A DNA stretch of 64,000 bases from Alphaproteobacteria bacterium (GCA_012103315.1 WLWZ01000017.1:1-64000); one strand, 5' to 3'; positions 1 through 8,451 are shown, numbered from the stretch's first letter. Notes: a model not told the origin generated them from the letters alone. Program-made: numbers and translations.

Positions 1-193
1 TGTTGTTAATTTTATTCACCGGGCCCGGAAAACCGGTGCGCGGCTAGCCCAAGAAGTACATACACCTCATTCCCAGCGAGGTCTAGTTTCGCCTCGATGA
101 ATCGGATGTCACGATCTTATGGCCGCTTTGGGTCACTAGAAGACACTCTGAACTAGCTCGTTCATGTCTGTTATCGGTGATACAGCGGAAATG
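1..193. other. Left-edge stretch without a recognised gene
   Basis: No convincing reading frame, RNA or repeat is seen here. The aldo/keto reductase gene that follows ends, on the minus strand, at position 194. The left flank may hold the end of a gene outside the window, but nothing in these bases shows it. Confidence 0.4.
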
Positions 194-1138
194 TTATCGT
201 GCACCTGGACCGTCCAACCCAATACCCTCTAGGTGACCAAACAAATCCGTAAGCTTTGCCCGGGTAGGTTCCGGCAAAGGCGGCTTGAGAATCGATTGGA
301 TATTGGCGTCGAGGTGGGCAGTGTCGCCAGTGCCAAACAGCACGACATCTGCACCCGGTTCATGGCGGGCAAAGCGATAGGCCGCTTCAATGACGCTGTC
401 GGCACCGCCGTCCCCGAGAAGAAAGTCGAGCGGCGTTTCCCGCTCGCCTAGCCAGGCTGGCACGCGGCCTTCCTCGGCCAACTTGCCCATCGTTTTCTCC
501 AGCCGACCTGGAACACTGAACAGGCTACGGACCGCGAACATAATCAACGTGCCGATCTTTTGCTTGCTTGTCTGGGGAAAGAGGCGAGTACGCGCGACCT
601 GATGCATCATATTAAAACCCAACATCATGACGTCCCAGCAATCATCGGTCACGGCGCGCTGCAACATCTTTTGACCATGATCGTTGGGCGAGGTCTCCGT
701 AATGCCGAGGAACCGAATCTTGCCGCGCTCTTGTTCCCTCAACATTGCCGGGGCAAGCTCGTTAATAGCGTGATCGTAAACCTCCGGCCCCACGCCATGC
801 AGGTGAAAGACGTCTATGAAATCGGTTTGCAGTTCCTTAAGAGAGACATCGATCGCGCTCACCAGCTGTTCTGCCGATACGCCAGATTCATGGTTCTTTG
901 TCGAGATAATAACCGCGTCGCGAGGTCTGCCTTTTATCGCCGCACCGAGAATACTCTCCGTGCCGTATGACCGCGCGGTATCAAAGAAATTGACCCCTTG
1001 GTCCATAGCACGATGGATCAAGGCCACTGAGTCAGCGGTCGACTTACCGCTGCCCTGACCCGCTCGGCTTTTGCCACCGCAACCAAACCCAGCAACGCTT
1101 ACCTTTAGCCCCGTTCGTCCAAGCGTTGTGTATTCCAT
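194..1138 (-). CDS. Aldo/keto reductase
   Basis: A 314-residue member of the aldo/keto reductase superfamily, which reduces aldehydes or ketones with NADPH on a (beta/alpha)8 barrel. The N-terminal TLGRTGLKVSVAGFG strand is typical. The catalytic tetrad can be read as D53 and Y58 (FFDTARSYG), K81 (STKNH) and H114 (FHLHG). There is no signal peptide, so it is cytoplasmic. The length is usual for the family. The neighbours do not reveal a substrate. It is transcribed toward the left edge and away from the small protein gene at 1342. Confidence 0.9.
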   Translation of the reverse strand: MEYTTLGRTGLKVSVAGFGCGGKSRAGQGSGKSTADSVALIHRAMDQGVNFFDTARSYGTESILGAAIKGRPRDAVIISTKNHESGVSAEQLVSAIDVSLKELQTDFIDVFHLHGVGPEVYDHAINELAPAMLREQERGKIRFLGITETSPNDHGQKMLQRAVTDDCWDVMMLGFNMMHQVARTRLFPQTSKQKIGTLIMFAVRSLFSVPGRLEKTMGKLAEEGRVPAWLGERETPLDFLLGDGGADSVIEAAYRFARHEPGADVVLFGTGDTAHLDANIQSILKPPLPEPTRAKLTDLFGHLEGIGLDGPGAR

Positions 1139-1341
1139 TATCCGCTATCTTCCTTGCATCAAGAGCGATCACCGACAGCGATGACCAGATTGCCGAAACA
1201 ATCGACCTCTAGCGGATCACCCGGCAGGATGACGGTTAATGATCTCGGTTCCGAGGTGCGTAAGAATTTGAAAACGCTTGCGTCAAATTTGTGTAGGGAT
1301 GATAGGCTAACGCATTGTTGTTCACCATAGGCGACCCGAAG

Positions 1342-1599
1342 ATGGCCGATAAAGATGATACCCCAGAGCCTGAAACCGACCCAATAAACAGTGACCCTAC
1401 GGCGGGCGGGCGGATTCAATATGGAGATCAGTCGGCGCATCTTGCGTTCCAGCAACAGCTGACAGAGCTACTCGGCCAGGCCGACATCACGGAAGAACAG
1501 CGACAACAAATTCTGATCGCTGCGACATGCCCATGCTGTGGCGCTGGTGGGCTGTCGCTCAGCATCAACCTCGGCGCGGCAAAGAATTCACAGTTTTAA
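1342..1599 (+). CDS. Small protein with a CPCCGAGG motif, function unknown
   Basis: An 85-residue protein starting MADKDD. An in-frame codon at 1315 would add nine residues, but the ATG at 1342 gives the more natural acidic start. The first 25 residues are polar and probably disordered, a predicted helix follows (about 34-62), and the protein ends with CPCCGAGG (C63, C65, C66) and a short hydrophobic tail. The cysteine cluster could bind a metal or be redox active; this is inference. It faces away from the aldo/keto reductase and converges on the ABC permease gene. I do not recognise the family. Confidence 0.5.
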   Translation: MADKDDTPEPETDPINSDPTAGGRIQYGDQSAHLAFQQQLTELLGQADITEEQRQQILIAATCPCCGAGGLSLSINLGAAKNSQF

Positions 1600-1658
1600 G
1601 AAGAAGCGATCGGCAACCTAGCCGGATATATGCTATGCAGTCAGGAACGTGCCTGCCC

Positions 1659-2927
1659 CTAGGTCCGAATGGTCATACCGTCGGCAATGGAATTCCGGTA
1701 GGCAAACCACGCCGGAACGGCGCCCGTAACTGTTCCGGCACCCATTATGGCGCTGATGATAATCCATTGCCGTATTGTGAGAACATCCAGCGGTACATAG
1801 AGTCCGAACCGCGTCTCAATCAAAGGTTGGGCGACTGCCAGCCCGAAATAGAGAAGCGCGATGCCCAGTACACAGGCCAGCAGGGTCAGCAGCCAGCCTT
1901 CCAACACAAACATCGCAAACACGTGGGCTGGTCGTGCGCCCACCGCTCGCAGGATGGCCATTTCCCGGCGTCTTTCGTTTAGGCTCGCGAGGAGCATGGT
2001 TGCCATACCGATGAGGCCAGCGGCGACAACAAACAGCACGACAATTCCGAGCGCTGCTTCGGCTGTTCCCATTAGAGACCAAAGCTCCTGGAGCGCGACG
2101 CCAGGCAAAATGGCGAGTAGCGGTTCACGGCGTGATTCATTGATCTCACGCAGGGCCCGAAATGCGCCAAGGCGCGATTTGAGACCAAGCAGAACTGCGG
2201 TGACAGACCGGGGGGTTAGTGTCAGCTCGCGGGCCTGATCGGCGGTGATCGTTCGTCCTGGAATCCGGCTGCCGCCACGCCAATCCAAATGAATGGCCTC
2301 TATGCCGTTCAGGCTAACGTGGACCGTGCGATCCAACGGCGTGCCGGTGCGTTTCAAAATACCGGTTACGGTGAATGGTTTATCCACATGTTTGGTAAAT
2401 CCGGCCCGGCCCAAACCGTGCGCAATAACGATTTTATCGCCCACAGCGTAATCCAGCGCCTCTGCCACTTCCGCGCCCAGGACGGTGTCAAAGATATCGT
2501 CAAACGGTATACCATCGTCAAACTGCAGCACGCGCCTGGCGCCATAACGATAATGTTTAAAATAGTCATCTGTCGTGCCCATGACCCGATAGCCGCGGTG
2601 AGAATCACCGAGCGACAGGGGAACCGACCATTTCAAATCATTTCGGTTGGCGATTTCCTGGTAGCTACGCCACGAAATATTATTGGTGGCGTTACCAATG
2701 CGAAATACGGAATATAGCAGAAGCTGAACCGCTCCACTGCGGGCACCAACAACAAGATCCGTCCCTGATATCGTGTTGGCGAAGCTTAACTTGGCGTCGG
2801 TACGAATTTTCTCCACACTTAGCACCATCATCACGCTGACGGCGATAGCAAAGACCGTTAGCCCCGCAGTAAGCCAGCGATTGAGCAGGCTTTTTGCGGC
2901 CAGGAAGAGAATTATCCTGGCAGTCAT
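1659..2927 (-). CDS. FtsX/MacB-type ABC transporter permease, putative zinc-linked transporter
   Basis: A 422-residue membrane protein with the FtsX/MacB layout: one membrane segment near residues 19-38, a large periplasmic domain (about 40-285), then three segments near 293-315, 340-365 and 387-408. The cytoplasmic loop RRREMAILRAVGA after the second segment is the family's coupling motif. Its start overlaps the stop of the ATPase gene by four bases (ATGA), so the two are translationally coupled. Together with the DUF2796 and DUF3299 genes it resembles the zinc-regulated zrgABCDE locus of Vibrio cholerae. Zinc as the linked metal is inferred from context, not from this sequence. Confidence 0.88.
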   Translation of the reverse strand: MTARIILFLAAKSLLNRWLTAGLTVFAIAVSVMMVLSVEKIRTDAKLSFANTISGTDLVVGARSGAVQLLLYSVFRIGNATNNISWRSYQEIANRNDLKWSVPLSLGDSHRGYRVMGTTDDYFKHYRYGARRVLQFDDGIPFDDIFDTVLGAEVAEALDYAVGDKIVIAHGLGRAGFTKHVDKPFTVTGILKRTGTPLDRTVHVSLNGIEAIHLDWRGGSRIPGRTITADQARELTLTPRSVTAVLLGLKSRLGAFRALREINESRREPLLAILPGVALQELWSLMGTAEAALGIVVLFVVAAGLIGMATMLLASLNERRREMAILRAVGARPAHVFAMFVLEGWLLTLLACVLGIALLYFGLAVAQPLIETRFGLYVPLDVLTIRQWIIISAIMGAGTVTGAVPAWFAYRNSIADGMTIRT

Positions 2928-3622
2928 TGTTGCGTTCCCGCGTTATTGATGTCGGACATGGTGGTCTGGCGGTCGAATTTAGACGCAAGCGTTACATCAT
3001 GGCTTACAAACAAAAGTGTGGCACCAGCGTCAGTAATCTCGCTGAACAACAGCGACATAAACGCATCACGGACATTTTGGTCGAGCGCAGACGTCGGTTC
3101 ATCGGCGATGACCAAGCTCGGGGCGCCGATCAGTGAACGCGCTGCCGCTACCCGTTGCTGTTGGCCAGTGCTCAATGCCGTTACCGCACGGTTCTCCAGA
3201 GCCTCCAAATCGATTTCCATATGGTCCAGCAGGCGGCGCGCATCGGCTTCGACGCTCCCCGATTTCTTGCAGGCGGCCTCGGCGCGACAGGTGGAGAAGC
3301 GGCAGGGTAACATGACAATATCGATGAGTGACAGATACGGGATCAGGTTGAACATCTGGAATATGAATCCGACGCGGTTTGCCCGGAAACTATCCCGTGC
3401 AGCCTGTTTAAGGCCCACCAAATCGATCCCGTCAACGACGATACTTCCCTGTTCCGGCACGGTCATACCGCCAAGCAGATTCAGCATTGTCGTCTTTCCG
3501 CTGCCGCTGGGTCCCTCAAGGAACACACGTTCACCTTCTTTGACCGAGAACCGAGGAATGTCGATGACCGGCGCGTGGGTGGCAGACCACCGGAATCGAA
3601 GGTTGGAAAGCTCGATCATCAA
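2924..3622 (-). CDS. ABC transporter ATP-binding protein (LolD/MacB type)
   Basis: A 232-residue ABC ATPase that should pair with the FtsX-like permease encoded just downstream. Walker A is GPSGSGKTT (37-45), the Q-loop is FIFQMFN (87-93), the signature is LSTGQQQRV (150-158), and Walker B with D-loop follows at about 169-181 (ADEPTSALD). A loop between Q-loop and signature carries three cysteines (C107, C112, C118), which is unusual in LolD-like ATPases and could bind metal. It lies 47 bases after the DUF2796 gene in an apparent four-gene operon. The ATPase assignment is firm; the substrate is not. Confidence 0.9.
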   Translation of the reverse strand: MMIELSNLRFRWSATHAPVIDIPRFSVKEGERVFLEGPSGSGKTTMLNLLGGMTVPEQGSIVVDGIDLVGLKQAARDSFRANRVGFIFQMFNLIPYLSLIDIVMLPCRFSTCRAEAACKKSGSVEADARRLLDHMEIDLEALENRAVTALSTGQQQRVAAARSLIGAPSLVIADEPTSALDQNVRDAFMSLLFSEITDAGATLLFVSHDVTLASKFDRQTTMSDINNAGTQQ

Positions 3623-3669
3623 ACGGGCAGCATTCTAATGCGAAGGAAGAATGGAAATCTCATTCATCC

Positions 3670-4275
3670 CTAGAAGGTCAGGCGAGTTTTTGCCGGTGTT
3701 AGAGTAGCTGCTCCTTGCCCGCGCGCGGTGACCCAACGTGTCACGAGTTTCTGTGCGGACGGGAAGGATTTGAAAAATCTCGCGTCGATATATGTCAGTT
3801 TTCCTGGGTTGGCGCATTCAATATGGTAATGAACGTGGAATTCGGCGTGGGGTTCCTTTGACGCTTTTTTGTCCTGGCGACTGCTGTGCTTCGCATGATC
3901 GTGTTTTTTATGCGCGTGGTGCTTATGGCCACTGTGCTTATCCAGCAACGAGGATTGCAGCTTCGTATGTTCGAAACGACAGTTGGCGGCAGCGGAAAAT
4001 ACAAATAGCTGCATGCCGTCTTTGAAATTTTTGGCCGCGGCTTGAACGGCTTTTCGATCCTCGGTTGTCGATGGGGAATGTTCAAAGCCGACCGCATCAC
4101 TGCCCGGCACGATGAGCTCCATCTCTAAATGATTACCCTCGATAGCAATATTCAGATGGCTTACCCCGTGCTGATGGGCCCCTTCCTCCGCTACCGCTGT
4201 CGTCAATGAATTGAATGACCAGACGAGTGTGGACCCAAACAGGATGGCCACAATTCTAAGTCGGCCGTACTTCAT
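3670..4275 (-). CDS. DUF2796 (ZrgA-like) periplasmic His-rich protein
   Basis: A 201-residue exported protein with a signal peptide over residues 1-29. Conserved DUF2796 features include EGAHQHGVSHLNIAIEG after the signal and a central histidine-rich tract (about 114-151) with repeated HKHH, HKKHDHAKH and HVHYH clusters. ZrgA of Vibrio cholerae, a member of this family, binds zinc in the periplasm, so zinc binding is likely here. It is the second gene of the leftward operon, between the DUF3299 gene (26 bases upstream) and the ABC ATPase gene, and may deliver metal to or sense it for that system. Confidence 0.85.
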   Translation of the reverse strand: MKYGRLRIVAILFGSTLVWSFNSLTTAVAEEGAHQHGVSHLNIAIEGNHLEMELIVPGSDAVGFEHSPSTTEDRKAVQAAAKNFKDGMQLFVFSAAANCRFEHTKLQSSLLDKHSGHKHHAHKKHDHAKHSSRQDKKASKEPHAEFHVHYHIECANPGKLTYIDARFFKSFPSAQKLVTRWVTARGQGAATLTPAKTRLTF

Positions 4276-4301
4276 AATTTATTCCTCCAGATGTGCGGCC
4301 C

Positions 4302-4970
4302 TTATTTTCGGTAGGGGGCAATGCTAACGACCTCAACCATATATGCAGTGTCGATTCCGGCGGTGCCGTCAATTAATTTTAGCGCCTTTTGGGTTGCTTT
4401 GACTTTCATACGACCGGTAATCCACACCGGTTCATAGAGATTTCCCGCCACATAGGTTTGGTTAAGTTTCGCATAGACAGTTTGGTTGGCTGGCGGCGCT
4501 GGCACATGAATACAAGCGCCAATATAAGGCACCAGCAACATTTCCGTTACGCCCATACCGGCGTGCTCCAATGGCAGAGCATAGCCGGGGATGCGAACCA
4601 TCTTTCCGTCAAGCGTGGCGACGGTCATTTTGTTTCGTCGTTCGATTTCGCTTTGCAGGCGGTCAAAAGCCTGCATTAGCGCGCTTGGATTCAAACCCTG
4701 TTTTCGAAGTTTGTGACGAATTTCCATGGCTTCTTCGGCATCTTCGCTAACATCGGACATGCCGCCGCGTTTCTTCAAATTGCGGATAGAAACCAGAACT
4801 TCCACATCCTGTTGCTGAGGGACAGAGAGCCTGGTGATGGGGTTGTCGATGACCCCTCCCTTTGGAACCAAATCATTCCAACTCAACGTGCGGTAATTCT
4901 CTTCGGCTGCCAGGGAAGCGGTCGACACTAATATAGCGGCAAGCATTGTTATCCAACGTATCACGAACAT
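4302..4970 (-). CDS. DUF3299 exported protein, first gene of the putative zinc locus
   Basis: A 222-residue protein with a signal peptide (about residues 1-21, ending SLAAEE). The conserved DUF3299 core is visible: IPGYALPLE followed by LLVPYIGACIHVPAPP, with one invariant-looking Cys-His pair. The biochemical role is unknown; the family is often found next to ZrgA-like and FtsX-type ABC genes, as here. It begins the leftward operon and faces the CobW-domain/MerC pair across a 269-base region that contains a Zur-box-like palindrome. Confidence 0.85.
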   Translation of the reverse strand: MFVIRWITMLAAILVSTASLAAEENYRTLSWNDLVPKGGVIDNPITRLSVPQQQDVEVLVSIRNLKKRGGMSDVSEDAEEAMEIRHKLRKQGLNPSALMQAFDRLQSEIERRNKMTVATLDGKMVRIPGYALPLEHAGMGVTEMLLVPYIGACIHVPAPPANQTVYAKLNQTYVAGNLYEPVWITGRMKVKATQKALKLIDGTAGIDTAYMVEVVSIAPYRK

Positions 4971-5171
4971 CCTCCTTACCCACCCGAGCTCAATAGATAT
5001 TGGCGATCAACCATATTGCAAGCTTCTACCATAATTCCAGCAGGACGGATGATCATTTAATCGTGGGGACAGTACATCTGGATAGGCACAACACTATTAT
5101 CGACTGCATGCCTTCGGTGAATGCTTCATGCCCAATCTATTCCAGTTGCGACAAATCCTTCTCCACATTAG

Positions 5172-5185
5172 TATGTTATAACATA
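5172..5185. promoter_or_regulatory. Zur-box-like palindrome
   Basis: The sequence TATGTTATAACATA is a perfect 14-base palindrome and contains the GTTATAAC core typical of sites bound by the zinc repressor Zur. It lies 55 bases upstream of the GTG start at 5240 and about 200 bases upstream of the divergent DUF3299 gene. The rightward genes are the closer target; control of both directions is possible. Identification is by motif and by the zinc-linked families around it. Confidence 0.65.
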
Positions 5186-5239
5186 ATATTTCAGTAGCCT
5201 TGCGCAACCAATCGCCATGACAAAAACGAGACTAAAATA

Positions 5240-5581
5240 GTGAACCGTCACGGTAAGGACATTCAGTCGTACAGCTTGGTTCTCGAAAAACCGATCAGCA
5301 CGCTTACTTTCACGACCGCACTCGAATTACTCATTGCAACAAAGGGCGAAGATTTGCTTCGGGTGAAAGGTGTTGTCCATTTGGAGGAGATGCCCGGGCG
5401 TCCCGCTGTCATTCACGGTGTTCAACATGTATTTCACGACCCCGTGTGGCTCGAGGATTGGCCCGATGAAGATCGTCGAAGCAAGCTGGTATTCATCACT
5501 CGAAATATTCCCAAGAATACAATCGACGCGTTTTTCAAGTCGTGGCAATCAGTAGACAATGAAATGGTAGGTGCAGCATGA
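5240..5581 (+). CDS. CobW C-terminal domain protein lacking the GTPase domain
   Basis: A 113-residue protein matching the C-terminal domain of COG0523 (CobW/YjiA/ZigA) metallochaperone GTPases: LLRVKGVVHLEEMPGRP, then VIHGVQHVFHDPVWLEDW, then LVFITRNI. No P-loop or other GTPase motif occurs anywhere upstream; only 269 bases separate it from the DUF3299 gene. The start is a GTG at 5240. A seven-codon frame at 5217-5240 encodes MTKTRLK, which resembles the first residues of full-length COG0523 proteins and then stops, so a deletion of the GTPase domain is possible. Alternatively it is a stand-alone domain. It overlaps the MerC-like gene by four bases. Confidence 0.75.
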   Translation: MNRHGKDIQSYSLVLEKPISTLTFTTALELLIATKGEDLLRVKGVVHLEEMPGRPAVIHGVQHVFHDPVWLEDWPDEDRRSKLVFITRNIPKNTIDAFFKSWQSVDNEMVGAA

Positions 5582-5978
5582 ACGGTATCTCTCGATATAT
5601 TCCGTTATTGGACAAATTTGCGATAACGACATCGGCATTCTGTGCAATCCATTGCCTTTGCCTGCCAATTCTCTTAGTCGTCTTCCCTGCATTAAGCGCG
5701 ACTCTTTTTGGAGAAGAGTCGTTTCACGTTTTGCTACTTTGGTTAGTCATTCCTCTCAGCTTAGTCGCTCTTTCGATGGGGTGCGGAAAGCACAAGAACT
5801 GGTTTGTAGCCTTGTTGGGATTGACCGGTTTGGGAGTACTCGTCCTGGCGGCGACCCTCGGTCACGCGATGCTCGGCGAAACTGGTGAACGCATTTTACT
5901 CTCGTCGGGGCGATTGCGATTGCCGTTGGCCACCTGCAAAATTATTCCCTTTGTCGCCGTGCCGAGTGCGACCTTTGA
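5578..5978 (+). CDS. MerC-domain membrane protein, apparent frameshift near the C-terminus
   Basis: The start overlaps the CobW-domain gene (ATGA). The N-terminal part has the MerC pattern: a first membrane segment with SAFCAIHCLCLPILL, a second and third at about residues 45-66 and 76-96, then LGHAMLGETGE. As read, the frame runs on to 6081 with an unrelated tail. If one G is added to the G-run at 5907-5910, the frame continues as AIAIAVGHLQNYSLCRR and ends AECDL at 5976-5978, which is the expected MerC C-terminus (133 residues). This is either a real frameshift or a sequence error. MerC proteins move metal ions across the inner membrane; the metal here is probably zinc given the Zur-like site. 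Confidence 0.78.
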
Positions 5979-6259
5979 ACAGATAACCGCAGCGCGGTGT
6001 AGAGCTTGTTTGAAGCTAACTAGCGCAAACATCCTCACGTGGTTACATCCGCCGTTTCGCTCGTCCCCTCTGGATCAGTAGCAGGCTTTCGATCATCAGG
6101 CATCTTTCATTATATGGCGTGACATCACCAATACCCGTTGACAACGTCCACTTATCCGCCGACCCTTTTTTTCTTCCTGGGCGTTGAGTAGTGGGGCTCA
6201 GGCAATTATTATCTGAATAAGAATCGACCAACAATTAGCGATTAACAGGGGAACAAACG

Positions 6260-7165
6260 ATGACGAATGAGACACCCGTCAAACTGGCAGTAATGAATGC
6301 TGTGCATGACCTGCCAGTCTTGGTAGCCCGCGATGAAGGCTTTTTCAAAGACGAAGGGCTCAATATTGAATATGTGACCACGCCCGGCATGGCGCAGGTC
6401 TCGACGTCGCACTCGGTGCAATTTGACTCTGTGTTCGATCGCCCGCTGGACTCCGTTTATAACGATGGCGGCATCGATCAGTTTCGCATGTGCGAATGGG
6501 GCATTGTTAAACGGGCGGTCGAGGCGGAAGCCGGTGGATTGCGCTCGCGCAAAATCGTTTCCCTCGGCGCCTCCATGTCAAAATTTGCCATCGTCGTTCG
6601 CGGTGACTCAGACATCTATGAACCCGAAATGCTCAAGGGCAAACAAATCGCGGTAACCCCGAATAACGGGTCACATTTTGTCACCTTGAAAATGATCGAA
6701 GGCTTCTTGGCGAAAGAACATGTTGAGGTCACGAACGCTGGGTCAATGCCGCAACGGATTGAAGCGCTCAAAATGGGCACCGTCGCTGCGGTCAGCCTGA
6801 TGGAGCCATGGATCAGCGTTGCCGAAAAAGAAGGGCTGCGTATCCTGATGGAATCGCATTCCACCCGCGCTGAAGCAGCAGGTGATGATCTCGACGGGCC
6901 GACACTTGCAGCAATGTTCCGTGCCCAGGCACGTGCCTGCGAAGTGCTGGCCAAGGATCCAACGCCTTATATCCACTACTTCGTCAACGAAACCGGCGGA
7001 CGGTTGGATGCGGAAGATTTCCGTCATCAACGCCTGTTGCATGCCCCTCCGCAGCCTTATACCCGCGAACGCTGGGACGACACCTATAACTGGACTGTTG
7101 GCTGGGACATGACGATGGCCAATGCCAATTTCGAAGACATCGTCGATAACCGCGCCTTCGAATAG
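6260..7165 (+). CDS. NMT1/SsuA-like substrate-binding-fold protein without signal peptide
   Basis: A 301-residue protein with the periplasmic-binding-protein fold of the NMT1/ThiY/SsuA group: LPVLVARDEGFFKDEGL near the N-terminus, LKGKQIAVTPNNGS at mid-length, and the hinge region IEALKMGTVAAVSLMEPW. It starts MTNETPVKLAVMN with no signal peptide or lipobox, and no ABC permease or ATPase for small molecules is nearby. A good ribosome-binding site (AGGGG) precedes the ATG. A Rieske oxygenase gene follows after 98 bases and is probably co-transcribed. It may be a cytoplasmic ligand-binding or enzymatic derivative; the ligand cannot be told from the sequence. Confidence 0.75.
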   Translation: MTNETPVKLAVMNAVHDLPVLVARDEGFFKDEGLNIEYVTTPGMAQVSTSHSVQFDSVFDRPLDSVYNDGGIDQFRMCEWGIVKRAVEAEAGGLRSRKIVSLGASMSKFAIVVRGDSDIYEPEMLKGKQIAVTPNNGSHFVTLKMIEGFLAKEHVEVTNAGSMPQRIEALKMGTVAAVSLMEPWISVAEKEGLRILMESHSTRAEAAGDDLDGPTLAAMFRAQARACEVLAKDPTPYIHYFVNETGGRLDAEDFRHQRLLHAPPQPYTRERWDDTYNWTVGWDMTMANANFEDIVDNRAFE

Positions 7166-7263
7166 GGCGATCTGTTAACAAGCCCCTGTTGGGCGGCTAC
7201 GCGGTAGCCGTCCGATAGGCGCGCTTCCCTACTCTCCGGCAAAACGAAGACACAGGGTGGCCC

Positions 7264-8304
7264 ATGACGCAAACAACATCATTCCTGCTAAATCGGTGGT
7301 ATGTCGCAGCACTCTCGTCAGAGGTCAGCGACACGCCGCTAGCGCGAACCATTGCTGGCCAGAAAGTCGTGCTCTATCGCGACAGTAAAGGTGATATCAT
7401 CGCGTTGGAGGATCGCTGTGCACATCGTCAGGCGCCTTTGTCTCTCGGCGAGGTTGTGGGCGACAATATCCAGTGTGGGTATCACGGGCTAACCTTTGAT
7501 CGTGAAGGCACCTGCGTACGCGTACCGAGCCAGAAATTGATACCGCCCGACGCCTGTGTGCGTCCCTATCCAGCAGCCGAGAAACAAGGCTTTGTCCATC
7601 TGTGGACCGGCCATCGCACGCCGACGTCGGAAGAGACTCCATTCGACTTCCCGTTCGCGGCGATGGATGGTCTCAATGCCCGCTATGCCGCGCTGAGTGG
7701 AAAATTCGATTACCGATTGCTGATCGATAATCTGATGGACCTCACCCATCTCGGCTTTACCCATAAGAACACTATCGGCACCGGCGGGGTGGCGGAATCC
7801 GGCACGGCCAAAACCGAGCGTCAGGGTGACCGTGTGATTGTTACCAGAGAGATGGAAAACATTGCGCCCGCCCCCACCCATGTTGAGGTCACAGGCTATA
7901 GCGGCAATGTTGATCGTTGGCAGATTATTGAATTTATCCCGCCTTGTTTTATTTCGCTACAGGTCGGCAATGCCAAGCACGGCACGGGTGGGTTCAACGC
8001 CGACGACAAAGACAAGCTGATCAACCGACGCACGTTGCATATCGCAACGCCCGAAGCTGAAAACACGACGCATTACTTCTGGGTCAGCACTTACCCGTCA
8101 GATTCGATGACGCCGGATCAGGAACAAACGATCTACGACCGAACGTTAGAAGTGCTGGATGAAGATGTCCGCATGATCGAGGGCCAGCAGACACGCTACG
8201 ATCCTGACTTCTCAATGATCGATATTAATGAAGATGCCGGTCAGCTCAGCATGCGGGCAACCCTTGAAAGGCTGATCGCCGAGGAGCGCGCGAGCGCGTC
8301 CTAA
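7264..8304 (+). CDS. VanA-type Rieske [2Fe-2S] oxygenase
   Basis: A 346-residue terminal oxygenase of the vanillate O-demethylase type, which uses a Rieske cluster and a mononuclear iron to hydroxylate or O-demethylate aromatic or related substrates. Rieske ligands are C52 and H54 (RCAHR) and C71 and H74 (CGYHG). The iron site is in DNLMDLTHLGFTH, with D159 bridging and H162 and H167 as ligands. No reductase (VanB) gene is in the window. It follows the substrate-binding-like gene in the same direction, so both may act on the same compound. Substrate unknown. Confidence 0.88.
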   Translation: MTQTTSFLLNRWYVAALSSEVSDTPLARTIAGQKVVLYRDSKGDIIALEDRCAHRQAPLSLGEVVGDNIQCGYHGLTFDREGTCVRVPSQKLIPPDACVRPYPAAEKQGFVHLWTGHRTPTSEETPFDFPFAAMDGLNARYAALSGKFDYRLLIDNLMDLTHLGFTHKNTIGTGGVAESGTAKTERQGDRVIVTREMENIAPAPTHVEVTGYSGNVDRWQIIEFIPPCFISLQVGNAKHGTGGFNADDKDKLINRRTLHIATPEAENTTHYFWVSTYPSDSMTPDQEQTIYDRTLEVLDEDVRMIEGQQTRYDPDFSMIDINEDAGQLSMRATLERLIAEERASAS

Positions 8305-8451
8305 AACAACATAAAATCCACTGATTACGGATTTTTCTCACTCATCCCCAAAACGTCCCTTGCACTACCGCGCCGAGTCGGGGAAAACACCGTAGAATAA
8401 GCTCCCTGACATGATAAACTGCCAGAGCGTGGCGGCCATAAAGTTTGAGAC

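Noticed and set aside
1159..1455. A 98-codon minus-strand frame just upstream of the aldo/keto reductase
   Set aside because: It overlaps the better-supported small gene at 1342, has no recognisable features, and its first residues are odd for a start. A remnant cannot be excluded.
7194..7210. Hairpin CGGCTAC-GCG-GTAGCCG between the substrate-binding-like gene and the Rieske gene as a terminator
   Set aside because: The stem is seven bases with a three-base loop and no T-run; the genes look co-transcribed. It may be a processing site but cannot be supported further.
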